A DNA stretch of 64,000 nucleotides from Bacteroidota bacterium (GTDB lineage: Bacteria; Bacteroidota; Ignavibacteria; Kryptoniales; JAKASW01): assembly GCA_021789975.1 (NCBI GenBank), contig JAJYIT010000002.1:247653-311652 (forward strand). Direction: 5' to 3'. The notes beneath the pieces were generated by a model that saw only the letters and a list, made by a program, of their open reading frames with translations, had not been told where the DNA came from and searched no databases. The position numbers were made by a program, and so were the translations under genes. Shown piece by piece: positions 57,352-64,000 of this stretch (position 1 is its first letter; every line of letters begins with the position of its first letter).

Positions 57352-57876
57352 TCACATTGTTCTTCCCACAGATCCTCTCGGATATAGCGCAATTGCCTCC
57401 AGCTTATTTCCGGCCGAGGTGAAACCGAGCAGAAACAAGGCGCGCGCAAACTTGTGTATTGCGAGGTTTGTAAACAGCGCGATTGGATTGTGAGCCGTTT
57501 GTTTAACACGACGGTCTAGGGAATACTTCAGCTCTAGCAAGTCACGTATCTTATAAGTGGATTCTTTTATCTCTGGAGATACGTTCACAAGCGATTCAGC
57601 AAGAACTCTCCAAATTCTCTCGTATTCAACCGCTTCCTTGCGGGCATTAACGTCTGGATTCACACTTGGAGAGAACAAATACTCGCATTCCCAACGGCCC
57701 TGTTGGTCAGCAACCATTGTTACTATCTCGTTGAGATCGACGGGGGAAAGTGACTGTCCCTTGACGAGGTCGCGAACAATTCGATCAAAATACTCTGACC
57801 GCACGAATGGGTTGTCGATGTCTGCTCCAAGCCCGTGCAACTTGTCGCGTATTCGATCTTTGACTTGTTCTCCCAC
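57352..57876 (-). CDS. Cassette protein of unknown function (174 aa)
   Basis: This 174-residue mostly helical protein has no signal peptide or membrane helix. Recognisable words are NPFVRSEYFDRIVRDLVKGQ near the start, EYERIWRVLAESLVNV in the middle and LFTNLAIHKFARALFLLGFT near the end. The last part looks like an amphipathic helical bundle. I do not recognise a family. The start is GTG at 57876 with AAGGAGAG eight bases upstream. It lies in a single-gene cassette between attC F and attC G. Confidence 0.72.
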   Translation of the reverse strand: MGEQVKDRIRDKLHGLGADIDNPFVRSEYFDRIVRDLVKGQSLSPVDLNEIVTMVADQQGRWECEYLFSPSVNPDVNARKEAVEYERIWRVLAESLVNVSPEIKESTYKIRDLLELKYSLDRRVKQTAHNPIALFTNLAIHKFARALFLLGFTSAGNKLEAIALYPRGSVGRTM

Positions 57877-57933
57877 AATTAATCTCTCCTTAGTTAGTAA
57901 CGGGAAACGCGTTACGAAATGGGTCTTTGCTTG

Positions 57934-58070
57934 CGCCTAACGTCCCGCGCAAGAAAGTCGTCCCGATTTGCCGCTACAAATATTGCGGAGCATCCACGAT
58001 GCGGCAAATCGGGATGAAGCGAACTCGAAATATTATTCATGATGAGCGTCTTTCTTGCGCGTGTTAGGCG
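57934..58070 (-). repeat. attC site G (cassette of the restriction-modification pair)
   Basis: The 137-bp site begins CGCCTAACG and ends GTTAGGCG, the classic RYYYAAC/GTTRRRY cores. Inner arms are GCGCAAGAAAGTCG and GAGCGTCTTTCTTGCGC. The variable arms TCCCGATTTGCCGC and GCGGCAAATCGGGA make a perfect 14-bp inverted repeat. It is the best-formed site of the array. Confidence 0.92.
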
Positions 58071-58082
58071 ATGTGGCGGCGT

Positions 58083-58772
58083 TCAGCCTTGTCTTAGCCG
58101 ATCAATTTCCATTCTTATCTCTTCCAGTACTTCTGGATTTCCAATTTCCCCGTCAAGACTGAAAATGACGAAGACCTTCCCGCCATATGTTTGAGTGAAT
58201 TCTTCGAAGCTTGCTTTCATCCGCTCAGTGAGCGAGTATCCGCCAAAATTGGCTCTTGCCGTCACGGGCTTCACTTGAATACCGAATGCTCTCTGTTCCA
58301 CCCACCCTAAGTAGTCAATATCTCCTGCGTGATCTAAATGAGGCGAGGACTCCTCGAACCTTATTTCTGGAAATTTCTTGCCCAATCCATCGGTGACAAC
58401 AGATTTCTCGGTGACATAACCGTCATAGGTGCGGTGAATGGTGAGACTGTAGACATAGTCCACGCAGTCCTCGATGGTCAGAGTCCTGAATGCTTCCTGC
58501 CATTGTGGGATAACGAACTCCGTGATCTTTGTGTATAGCCGTTCACCAAGCTCACGTAAACTTTCCCTGGTAACCTTATTTGGAAACTTGGTTTTCGTGT
58601 AGGCATGTTCAAAGTACCAGCGCTCCCATTCCTCGAATGACCGTGGTTGGCATTCCCTGATAAGAGCCATGACCTCGCCAACCTTGTTGGTCTTGGTAAG
58701 GCCCCATCTTCCATTAGAATAGTTAAGAACCATCTCTTTCGTCCCGAAGTCCTTCGAATACTTGTCAGGCAT
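58083..58772 (-). CDS. Cassette type II restriction endonuclease, MjaI-like
   Basis: This 229-residue protein resembles the MjaI family of type II restriction enzymes. The putative catalytic core is in HAGDIDYLGW followed by FGIQVKPVTARANFGG (a PD-D/E-x-K pattern with Gln in place of the usual acidic residue before K). YDGYVTEKSVVTDGLGKKF and GGKVFVIFSLDGE are also family-like. It overlaps the upstream methyltransferase stop by eight bases (ATGCCTGA), so the pair is translated together with the methyltransferase first, the safe order for establishing a new restriction system. MjaI itself cuts CTAG, and the target here is only inferred. Its stop is 12 bp before attC G. Confidence 0.72.
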   Translation of the reverse strand: MPDKYSKDFGTKEMVLNYSNGRWGLTKTNKVGEVMALIRECQPRSFEEWERWYFEHAYTKTKFPNKVTRESLRELGERLYTKITEFVIPQWQEAFRTLTIEDCVDYVYSLTIHRTYDGYVTEKSVVTDGLGKKFPEIRFEESSPHLDHAGDIDYLGWVEQRAFGIQVKPVTARANFGGYSLTERMKASFEEFTQTYGGKVFVIFSLDGEIGNPEVLEEIRMEIDRLRQG

Positions 58773-60078
58773 TGCGTCCCGTGTTTTGTTGTTCGGTAGT
58801 GTAAGAAATGAATTTGTCTTTCAATCTGTAGGCGCGAACACTATCAACATTAACAAGGCCGGATTTGATCAGATGTGCATTGACGAACGTCTTGTTCTTC
58901 AAATACACATACGCCAACAAATTTCCAGTATCGTCCTGCTTGTCCCTGTCAAATTTTAGAAAGACCTTCTGACTTTTTATTCTCTCAACTAGAAAGTCCA
59001 TGGCCTGCGCGCGGCGGGTTGGATCCTCGGTTACTCCGATAAGTCTGATTGTAAGCCCTTCCGCAAGTCGAAGAAGTTCAGGGCTAATGATATCTTTGAC
59101 GGTGTGGTATTCCGTCCTCTCTCCGCTATCCCCATTTTCAATTTTTGAACCAAACTTCATCTTCCTCGGATCAATTTTCTTGTCTAGTTGGTGCGGGTCA
59201 GTGAACTTGTACGGAAGGGAATCAACGCTCCTTTCACTGATGTTCTGATCCTTGTCCCGCGTAATGAAGTTGTAGGTCACGTCGGCGAAAATGTCATGTT
59301 GGGAGATTTGTAGCCTGTCCTTGATGATGGGGGAAAATGTGGGGTTGATTTCGTAGCCAACCGAGTTCCTGCCGAGATTCTTTGCAGCTAGTGACGTTGT
59401 TCCGCTCCCAAGAAAAGGGTCAAGGATTGTATCACCAACAAACGAAAACATCCGGATCAATCGGCGAGGGAGTTCCTCCGGAAACATCGCAAGATGTTTG
59501 TCTTGCTTTTCTCCGGCAAAATTCCAATGACCCGCAAAGAAGGTATTCCATTCCTCAGTGGTGAGCTTTGAGAGTTCCTTCGCTTCCCTGTCAATCTTTG
59601 GCGGCTCACCCAATTTCTTGAAAATCAAAATAAACTCGTAGTCAATCTTAAGGATTCCATTTCGAGGATATGGAAAGGATCCCATTATGCTTGCCCCACC
59701 AGTAGTATTAGTCGTGGTCACCTTCTGCCAAATTATAGCCCCCATGTAATCCATCCCTACGGCCTCACAGAACTTCGTGATCTCAGTTCTAATCGGAATG
59801 ACTTTGTATCGTCCGTAGTAGACAGACCGGGCAAACTGGTCACCTATGTTGATGCAGAGACGGCAACCCTTATGTAGAACGCGAAAACACTCCATCCAAA
59901 CCAAATTGAGATTATTGATGTAATCCTCATAGGAATCATGAAAACCAATTTGGTTCTCGTCTCCGTAATCCTTGAGTTGCCAGTACGGTGGTGAGGTTAT
60001 TATCAGGTGAACAGATTCATCGGGAAGCTCCGTCATCTTTCTAGAATCTCCGATGATGATTTTGTGATTGGTGGCCAT
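58765..60078 (-). CDS. Cassette DNA methyltransferase with C-terminal nuclease-fold domain
   Basis: This 437-residue protein is an amino-methyltransferase of the beta group, with catalytic motif IV TSPPYW (residues about 29-33) before the SAM motif DPFLGSGTT (about 220-228). This order and SPPY suit N4-cytosine or N6-adenine modification. It would protect sites cut by the MjaI-like enzyme. After residue 335 a further domain resembles the staphylococcal nuclease fold: LTIRLIGV, the helix AMDFLVERI, VFLKFDRD, LLAYVYLKNKTFVNAHLIKS. Of the catalytic residues only the first Arg is plausibly kept. The DTPE acidic residues and the second Arg (GNLLAY for GRLLAY) are changed, so it is probably a DNA-binding or inactive module. 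The start is ATG at 60078. A TTG at 60090 is weaker. No good Shine-Dalgarno precedes either. Confidence 0.82.
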   Translation of the reverse strand: MATNHKIIIGDSRKMTELPDESVHLIITSPPYWQLKDYGDENQIGFHDSYEDYINNLNLVWMECFRVLHKGCRLCINIGDQFARSVYYGRYKVIPIRTEITKFCEAVGMDYMGAIIWQKVTTTNTTGGASIMGSFPYPRNGILKIDYEFILIFKKLGEPPKIDREAKELSKLTTEEWNTFFAGHWNFAGEKQDKHLAMFPEELPRRLIRMFSFVGDTILDPFLGSGTTSLAAKNLGRNSVGYEINPTFSPIIKDRLQISQHDIFADVTYNFITRDKDQNISERSVDSLPYKFTDPHQLDKKIDPRKMKFGSKIENGDSGERTEYHTVKDIISPELLRLAEGLTIRLIGVTEDPTRRAQAMDFLVERIKSQKVFLKFDRDKQDDTGNLLAYVYLKNKTFVNAHLIKSGLVNVDSVRAYRLKDKFISYTTEQQNTGRNA

Positions 60079-60153
60079 GTTTTTGATCAAATATACAAAT
60101 TACTCAAGTGAGTTACGGCTCCTTTTTTGTCTTTTTGGGGAACGCCGCCATTT

Positions 60154-60290
60154 CGCCTAACGTTCATCGGGAAGAAGTCGTTGCGGTCGCCCGCTATAAA
60201 AGCTGCGAAGCATCGAGAGCGCGGGCGAACGCAATGAAGTGAGCTCGACATATACAAATGACGAGCGTCTTCTTCCCGATTGTTAAGCGC
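60154..60290 (-). repeat. attC site H (two-gene 3-kb cassette)
   Basis: The 137-bp site begins CGCCTAACG and ends GTTAAGCGC, with CGGGAAGAAGTCG and GAGCGTCTTCTTCCCG as matching inner arms. The variable arms are TTGCGGTCGCCCGC and GCGGGCGAACGCAA, paired over most of their length. Confidence 0.9.
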
Positions 60291-60342
60291 AGTTGCCCGT
60301 TCCATCATTTGAGCGACAGAGTTCCGCTTTTATCATGGTACG

Positions 60343-60729
60343 CTACATTAATGCTTTGAAAAAGTTTTGGACTGCGTTGAATCCGAAAGGCATTAGTCTG
60401 TTTATGATTTTCTTCATAGCGGGGTCTTTCATCATCTCGGCTACTAATTGCTGTTGCTGCACTTGCTTTTGATAACCTGGCGGTAAACTCTCGACTTCGT
60501 TCATGCGTCTGTTCCAATATGGAGCGTTTTGAGACAGATCGTGGAGATCGTAGCGAGTTAGTCCTGTATCAAAGTCAACAAGATTAACAAGCATTGACGC
60601 GATGGGGTTATCTTGACTTCCGATGATGTCGGATAACCTAAGCGTCTGAACAAAATAGTAATAATAGCCATACCCCGCTACACAGAGAAACGCAATCAGG
60701 AAAAGAAGCACTTTGGTTTTATTCTTCAT
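60343..60729 (-). CDS. Cassette single-helix membrane protein (128 aa, unknown)
   Basis: This 128-residue protein has one N-terminal helix (KVLLFLIAFLCVAGYGYYYY) that could be a signal anchor, then a charged soluble domain with SDIIGSQDNPIASMLVNLVD, GLTRYDLHDL and a C-terminal amphipathic region (KIINRLMPFGFNAVQNFFKA). The family is not recognised. The start is ATG at 60729 behind GGAG. It shares a cassette with the 794-residue protein upstream, separated by 66 bp with no attC between them, so the two may act together. Confidence 0.7.
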   Translation of the reverse strand: MKNKTKVLLFLIAFLCVAGYGYYYYFVQTLRLSDIIGSQDNPIASMLVNLVDFDTGLTRYDLHDLSQNAPYWNRRMNEVESLPPGYQKQVQQQQLVAEMMKDPAMKKIINRLMPFGFNAVQNFFKALM

Positions 60730-60795
60730 TTAATGCTCCATCACGCTATAGCGGACTTTCGTACGTGCGAACGTTGGAATAGAAAGCTACGCAAG

Positions 60796-63180
60796 TTACC
60801 AACTTCGTCTTTCACGATTTTGCCGTAATATTTCCTCAGTTCTGTTTCTCTCTTGCTCCGAGGCTTTGTTCTCCTCAAATTGTTTTTTGGCACTTTCGAT
60901 ACTTGCATTAACTTCATTTTCATCGAAAGTGTGGCCGCAGAAACGGCATACTTTGGCCTCAAAGTTAATCACTTCAGCGCATTTAGGGCACTTCTTTGTC
61001 ATGCTAGCGAGATCGAATATGGGTTCTTCTCCCTTGCTCGTGGCAATTTGAAGTGTTGGACGGCCTCTATTGGTGGATATGTTATAGATGTTTAATGCGG
61101 CGGTCGATAGAAGAAGCATAGACACTATCCAGAATCCAGCCAAGTAATCTATCCCAGCAATCCCACCCGCTTGCGAATTGATACGTATGAGTTCTACCAA
61201 CATCAAAATGAAACCAACACCTCCCGAAACGGCGGAGAAAATATAGCCAGATTTCCCTTTCATAAATGCGAACCCAATTCCAGTGAGGATTGCTATCAAG
61301 CAAAGAATTGCTAATGCCTCAGGGTCGCTGTTCTTCGCTCCGAACGCTAATTGGAATCCGCTTAGTTGTGAGCTTTGGAAAAGAAATGATGCTCGCACAA
61401 ACGGCAGGAAAAAAGATAACACGGCTAATGTAAAAATAGCTGCCGAATACTTATTGAATGATTTGCCCATTCTTGACTCCATAGTTGTGGGTTTGTTTAG
61501 CTCCATGGCAATTCCTTCTGCTTTAGACTGTCGAGCCGAAATGTTACTACGATAACCAGCAATTTTGCCCTGAGTGAGATTGCTTACCCGCGATAAAAGA
61601 GTTAATAAATGTCGTCTATAATAGACACCGCCCGAAGCCGCACCAACAAGCAACACTATAAGAACGATATGAAACAAGGTAAAGAACCCTTGAGGTGAAA
61701 TTACCGCCGCGTTGACAAAGTAATCATCTGGAGTGAGGGGCCGTTCGACCTCTAACTCAGGATTTATCGTAAAGGTTCCTTCAATTGTCACCTTGTCACC
61801 CTCGGAAATATTTTTCATGCTACCACGATAAATTACTCTGCAACTTCCGCCGCCGTCGTCAACAAAAAATTCGTATCCTTGACCGTACACTGGATGTATA
61901 TTTTTGATTTCCCCAACTATCGTGACTGTTCTGTAACTATATTTACTGGCAAATGCCTGCAAATCTTGAACGGCGACCTTCCCACAGTTTGCTTTATAGG
62001 ATAGTGCAATCGCTTCACTCGCGAGTTGTTGTGAAGCGGAATAACCATCTGTTCTCAAAGAGTCCTCTGATTCTTTGAGTTTACTTTCGGCAGTCGATAT
62101 ATCACATCCCAATTGCTTCGCTTCATCAAGGTCTTTCCTTGCTAGTGAAAGCCGATCAAACGAACTCTGGGCAATCTGCGCATAAGTCTGAGCGTAGATT
62201 AGCGATTTCTGAGCAGCGCCATACTCTCCTTTACTCAAAGAGTCTTTCGAGTCGGATAAAAACTTTTCAATTGGCAGAGTATTGACATTATTGTTTTTCA
62301 ACTGTTGAATCGTATTCTCCATGCTTAGAATCTTGTTCCGAAGTGACTCTGCAAGTTGTGCTGGAGACACCTGAACAGGAGCATCGCTTTCAACTAACCG
62401 AGGACTTCCATGGTACGTGCCATTAAACGCGTTCGGGGATATATCCTTAGCCACAGACCCGTTTTGGGCAAGGTCGTTGAAATTGTAGTAGACAAGGAGA
62501 CCATGGTCGGCGCCTGTGAGTTCACTGTTCATGGTGGATTTTATTTCGTCCGATGAAAGTGGGCGATCCCAAAGTCTGAATTCGTCAATCAGTCCACCAA
62601 CCCTTTGAGAACTTGCATAGCCATTGTTCCACGTATGGTGATCGATAAAGATCGGTTCTGTGCTATTAACTGTGAGTGGTTGAGACGTTCTTGCCGCACC
62701 TTCTTCTACGCCGTTTACAAAGATTCTGATCGAATGACCATCATAAGTTGCGGCTATGTGGTACCAATTGCCCGCAGGATGCCACGAGGATGATACTTGT
62801 GCTGAGCCGAATTGAAAATCGCACCTGAACTGTGAAAAGCTTCGGGCATTTCCATTTTGATCGTCCTGATTTCTGGTGATCCATAAAAAGAAAGAATTAG
62901 TACCTTCACCCGTTCCAACAAGCCCCTCCGTCTGATTCCAAGTACCCAAATCAAAACTCGTTGGTTTGAGCCAAAGTTCGACGGAAATTTGGGTGAACTT
63001 TGTCAATCTTGGATCTGGTGGCAAGCTGATGTAATCGTTGCTTCCGTTAAAGAATATTGCGTGAGCAGTCGATTGAGAATAGGCCGCCTGAAGTCCAGTT
63101 ACATAAAACAGAAGTAGCCAGAGCACGAATGGAACGCGTCGATCTGAATCTGCTTTAGAAACATTGTAATTAGCAATCAT
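60796..63180 (-). CDS. Cassette modular membrane protein: LamG lectin, coiled coil, OB-fold, zinc ribbon
   Basis: This 794-residue protein is unusually large for a cassette. In order: signal peptide (hydrophobic VLWLLLFYVTGLQAA); a LamG/concanavalin-like domain of about 200 residues (AIFFNGSNDYISLPPDP, WYHIAATYDGHSIRIFVNG); a coiled coil (about 275-395); an OB-fold-like domain (VTIVGEIKNIHPVYG, CRVIYRGSM, DKVTIEGTF; about 415-490); a membrane helix (about 500-520); three to four more helices (about 575-690); and a cytoplasmic zinc ribbon (KKCPKCAEVINFEAKVCRFC) with a charged tail. The outer half could bind a glycan or peptide and the inner half signal or anchor. This is inference from the order of parts. 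The start is ATG at 63180 behind AAGGAGAA. Confidence 0.78.
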   Translation of the reverse strand: MIANYNVSKADSDRRVPFVLWLLLFYVTGLQAAYSQSTAHAIFFNGSNDYISLPPDPRLTKFTQISVELWLKPTSFDLGTWNQTEGLVGTGEGTNSFFLWITRNQDDQNGNARSFSQFRCDFQFGSAQVSSSWHPAGNWYHIAATYDGHSIRIFVNGVEEGAARTSQPLTVNSTEPIFIDHHTWNNGYASSQRVGGLIDEFRLWDRPLSSDEIKSTMNSELTGADHGLLVYYNFNDLAQNGSVAKDISPNAFNGTYHGSPRLVESDAPVQVSPAQLAESLRNKILSMENTIQQLKNNNVNTLPIEKFLSDSKDSLSKGEYGAAQKSLIYAQTYAQIAQSSFDRLSLARKDLDEAKQLGCDISTAESKLKESEDSLRTDGYSASQQLASEAIALSYKANCGKVAVQDLQAFASKYSYRTVTIVGEIKNIHPVYGQGYEFFVDDGGGSCRVIYRGSMKNISEGDKVTIEGTFTINPELEVERPLTPDDYFVNAAVISPQGFFTLFHIVLIVLLVGAASGGVYYRRHLLTLLSRVSNLTQGKIAGYRSNISARQSKAEGIAMELNKPTTMESRMGKSFNKYSAAIFTLAVLSFFLPFVRASFLFQSSQLSGFQLAFGAKNSDPEALAILCLIAILTGIGFAFMKGKSGYIFSAVSGGVGFILMLVELIRINSQAGGIAGIDYLAGFWIVSMLLLSTAALNIYNISTNRGRPTLQIATSKGEEPIFDLASMTKKCPKCAEVINFEAKVCRFCGHTFDENEVNASIESAKKQFEENKASEQERNRTEEILRQNRERRSW

Positions 63181-63218
63181 AACCAGTTCTCCTTTTCTTA
63201 GATTGAAACGGGCAATTG

Positions 63219-63339
63219 CGCTTAACGTCCGGTGGGAAAAAGTCGTCGCGCACTCCTTTAACGGGGTACTTTATGTGTGCGCGATGAAGCGAGTTCGACA
63301 TATACAAATCACGAGCGTCTTTTTCCCACTTGTTATCTG
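63219..63339 (-). repeat. attC site I (cassette of the 116-aa membrane protein)
   Basis: The 121-bp site begins CGCTTAACG and ends GTTATCTG, with GTGGGAAAAAGTCG and GAGCGTCTTTTTCCCAC as matching inner arms. The variable arms are TCGCGCAC and GTGCGCGA around a 25-base loop. Confidence 0.9.
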
Positions 63340-63374
63340 TTCGTGCGCGGCGCATGGTATAGTGGAGACCCCCT

Positions 63375-63725
63375 TTATGCGAATGCTAAGATGATTGAAG
63401 TCACTATATAGGAACCGAGTGACGAGAACGATATGGTCGCGTTCTTTACAACAGCATCGGCTGGCATGGTGCTTTCGTCAAATAGGCCGTAGTCGGGTAT
63501 CGATAGGTAGGCGGCTAAGAGGTAACCGAAAATGATTTTCACGACCAGGCCTGGGTCTTGCCACAATATCAGGAGATGAAGTAAATAGGCGATAGATACT
63601 CCCCACAAAAGGCAGGCGGGCACAGTAAATATGTTTGGGACCCAGTAAAGGATGTTCTTGGATAGGAACCAACCGAGTCTTCTGAAGGGGACGAGAGATA
63701 ATATTGAAATGAGCACGAATGTCAT
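63375..63725 (-). CDS. Cassette membrane protein (116 aa, unknown)
   Basis: This 116-residue protein has about four hydrophobic segments: at the very N-terminus, and around VPACLLWGVSIAYLLHLLIL, VVKIIFGYLLAAYLSI and SLGSYIVTSIILAFA. It is a small integral membrane protein of unknown family. The start is ATG at 63725 behind AAGGA. It is a single-gene cassette with attC I downstream and attC J upstream. Confidence 0.72.
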   Translation of the reverse strand: MTFVLISILSLVPFRRLGWFLSKNILYWVPNIFTVPACLLWGVSIAYLLHLLILWQDPGLVVKIIFGYLLAAYLSIPDYGLFDESTMPADAVVKNATISFSSLGSYIVTSIILAFA

Positions 63726-63762
63726 TCAGATTATCCTTCTGGTTTAGCTACGCCGCGCATGA

Positions 63763-63899
63763 CAGATAACGTCTCGCGCAAAAAAGTCCGTCCCGCTTTG
63801 ACGCGATAAATGTGCGAAGCTCGACGGGCGCGGCAAAGCGGGATGAAGCGAGCACCATGTTATACAATAATCGAGCGTCTTTTCTGCGGTTGTTATACG
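63763..63899 (-). repeat. attC site J (cassette of the HicA-like toxin)
   Basis: The 137-bp site begins CAGATAACG and ends GTTATACG, with GCGCAAAAAAGTCCG and GAGCGTCTTTTCTGCGG as inner arms. The variable arms TCCCGCTTTG and CAAAGCGGGA are perfectly paired over 10 bp and continue as GCG/CGC after a small bulge. Confidence 0.9.
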
Positions 63900-63912
63900 A
63901 CGCGGCGGGCAA

Positions 63913-64000
63913 CTAAAGCAGCCCTATAAACTGTTCGACTGTCAGATCAGCCTGACGAATGATCGCCCGCAGCGTACCTCTATCTAATTCTTCATGATCG
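63913..64000 (-). CDS. hicA: HicA-type toxin (mRNA interferase), C-terminal end only
   Basis: The last 28 residues are present, from DHEELDRGTLRAIIRQADLT to the stop at 63913. The sequence H-x-E-L-x-x-G-T-L-R-x-I-I-R-Q-A-x-L-T is the standard end of HicA toxins, which cut mRNA and pair with a HicB antitoxin. The rest of the gene and any hicB lie beyond 64000. The stop is 14 bp before attC J, so it is a cassette gene. Toxin-antitoxin cassettes are a known feature of large chromosomal arrays, where they stabilise the array. Confidence 0.78.
   Translation of the reverse strand, partial: DHEELDRGTLRAIIRQADLTVEQFIGLL

Larger units (their letters stand above)
52728..64000 (-). mobile_element. Integron gene-cassette array (distal part, no integrase in window)
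   Basis: Ten attC sites are found between 52728 and 63899. Each separates one gene or gene pair, all on the minus strand, with the attC just 3' of the gene. Cassette lengths run from about 0.54 to 3.1 kb. The sites share length, inner motifs and long inverted arms, so they belong to one attC family, as in sedentary chromosomal integrons. The orientation means attI and intI should lie beyond 64000, with intI probably on the plus strand (inference). Cassette genes have their own ribosome binding sites. None looks like an antibiotic-resistance gene. The left edge is eroded. Confidence 0.88.

Noticed and set aside
54651..63355. Short minus-strand frames inside the attC sites (for example 54651-54851, 57079-57261, 60087-60308, 63170-63355)
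   Set aside because: They translate the conserved attC arms and share look-alike peptides only because the sites are repeats.
52728..63899. CRISPR array or simple intergenic repeat
   Set aside because: Repeats are 100-160 bp with inverted arms and are separated by whole genes of different length, not by short uniform spacers.

Overview
The window looks like a chromosomal segment from a bacterium of the Bacteroidota/Chlorobiota/Ignavibacteriota (FCB) branch, probably Ignavibacteria-like. This is inferred from gene content rather than from a marker gene. The clues are: a DUF4834-like protein, a deoxynucleoside kinase, folK and folB in overlapping order; a Rieske plus b6-type cytochrome b pair with no cytochrome c1 gene beside it, as in green sulfur bacteria; an ATP-type PEP carboxykinase; a complete outer-membrane supply of LolCDE-type and LptF/G-type permeases; and a large usher-like barrel. 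No rRNA, tRNA or CRISPR array was seen.

Layout. 1-12.7 kb (all minus strand): 5' part of clpB, dnaK, a PLP aminotransferase translationally coupled to pckA, a secreted Asp-box protein, a lolC/lolE/lolD-type operon, and prfB with an intact programmed +1 frameshift. 12.7-27.8 kb (minus): a surface and glycan block. It holds a 2395-residue chain of glycosyltransferases and a methyltransferase, a small secreted protein, a usher-like outer-membrane protein, a MITE-like repeat and a large secreted repeat protein. 29.1-36.9 kb (minus): an rRNA methyltransferase, a ClC channel, a GT9 transferase, the dNK/folK/folB cluster and the Rieske/cytochrome b operon. 37.0-48.8 kb (minus): lipid kinase, cation exchanger, a dehydrogenase paired with a NanE-like protein that lacks the catalytic lysine, a Yip1-like protein, tryptophanase, a class III aminotransferase, a long-chain acyl-CoA synthetase and a sodium/solute symporter. 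48.9-51.4 kb (plus): two LptF/LptG permeases.

52.7-64.0 kb is an integron gene-cassette array, the most unusual part of the window. Ten related sites of about 100-160 bp each start and end with the RYYYAAC/GTTRRRY-type cores of attC sites. Each has a conserved inner arm pair (AAGTCG and GAGCGTCTT) and a long internal inverted repeat, and each lies directly 3' of a minus-strand gene or gene pair. The cassettes carry, reading from the presumed integrase-proximal right side: a HicA-type toxin, a membrane protein, a 3 kb two-gene cassette with a LamG/OB-fold/zinc-ribbon membrane protein, a complete MjaI-like restriction-modification pair whose methyltransferase has a nuclease-fold tail, an unknown protein, a chagasin-type protease inhibitor, a trypsin-like protease, a PD-(D/E)XK protein, an RCC1-repeat lipoprotein and a small lipoprotein. 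No integrase or attI lies in the window. The orientation predicts both beyond position 64000. The distal (left) end is decayed: the last two attC sites carry palindromic inserts or look eroded, and a truncated pentapeptide-repeat gene abuts lptG.
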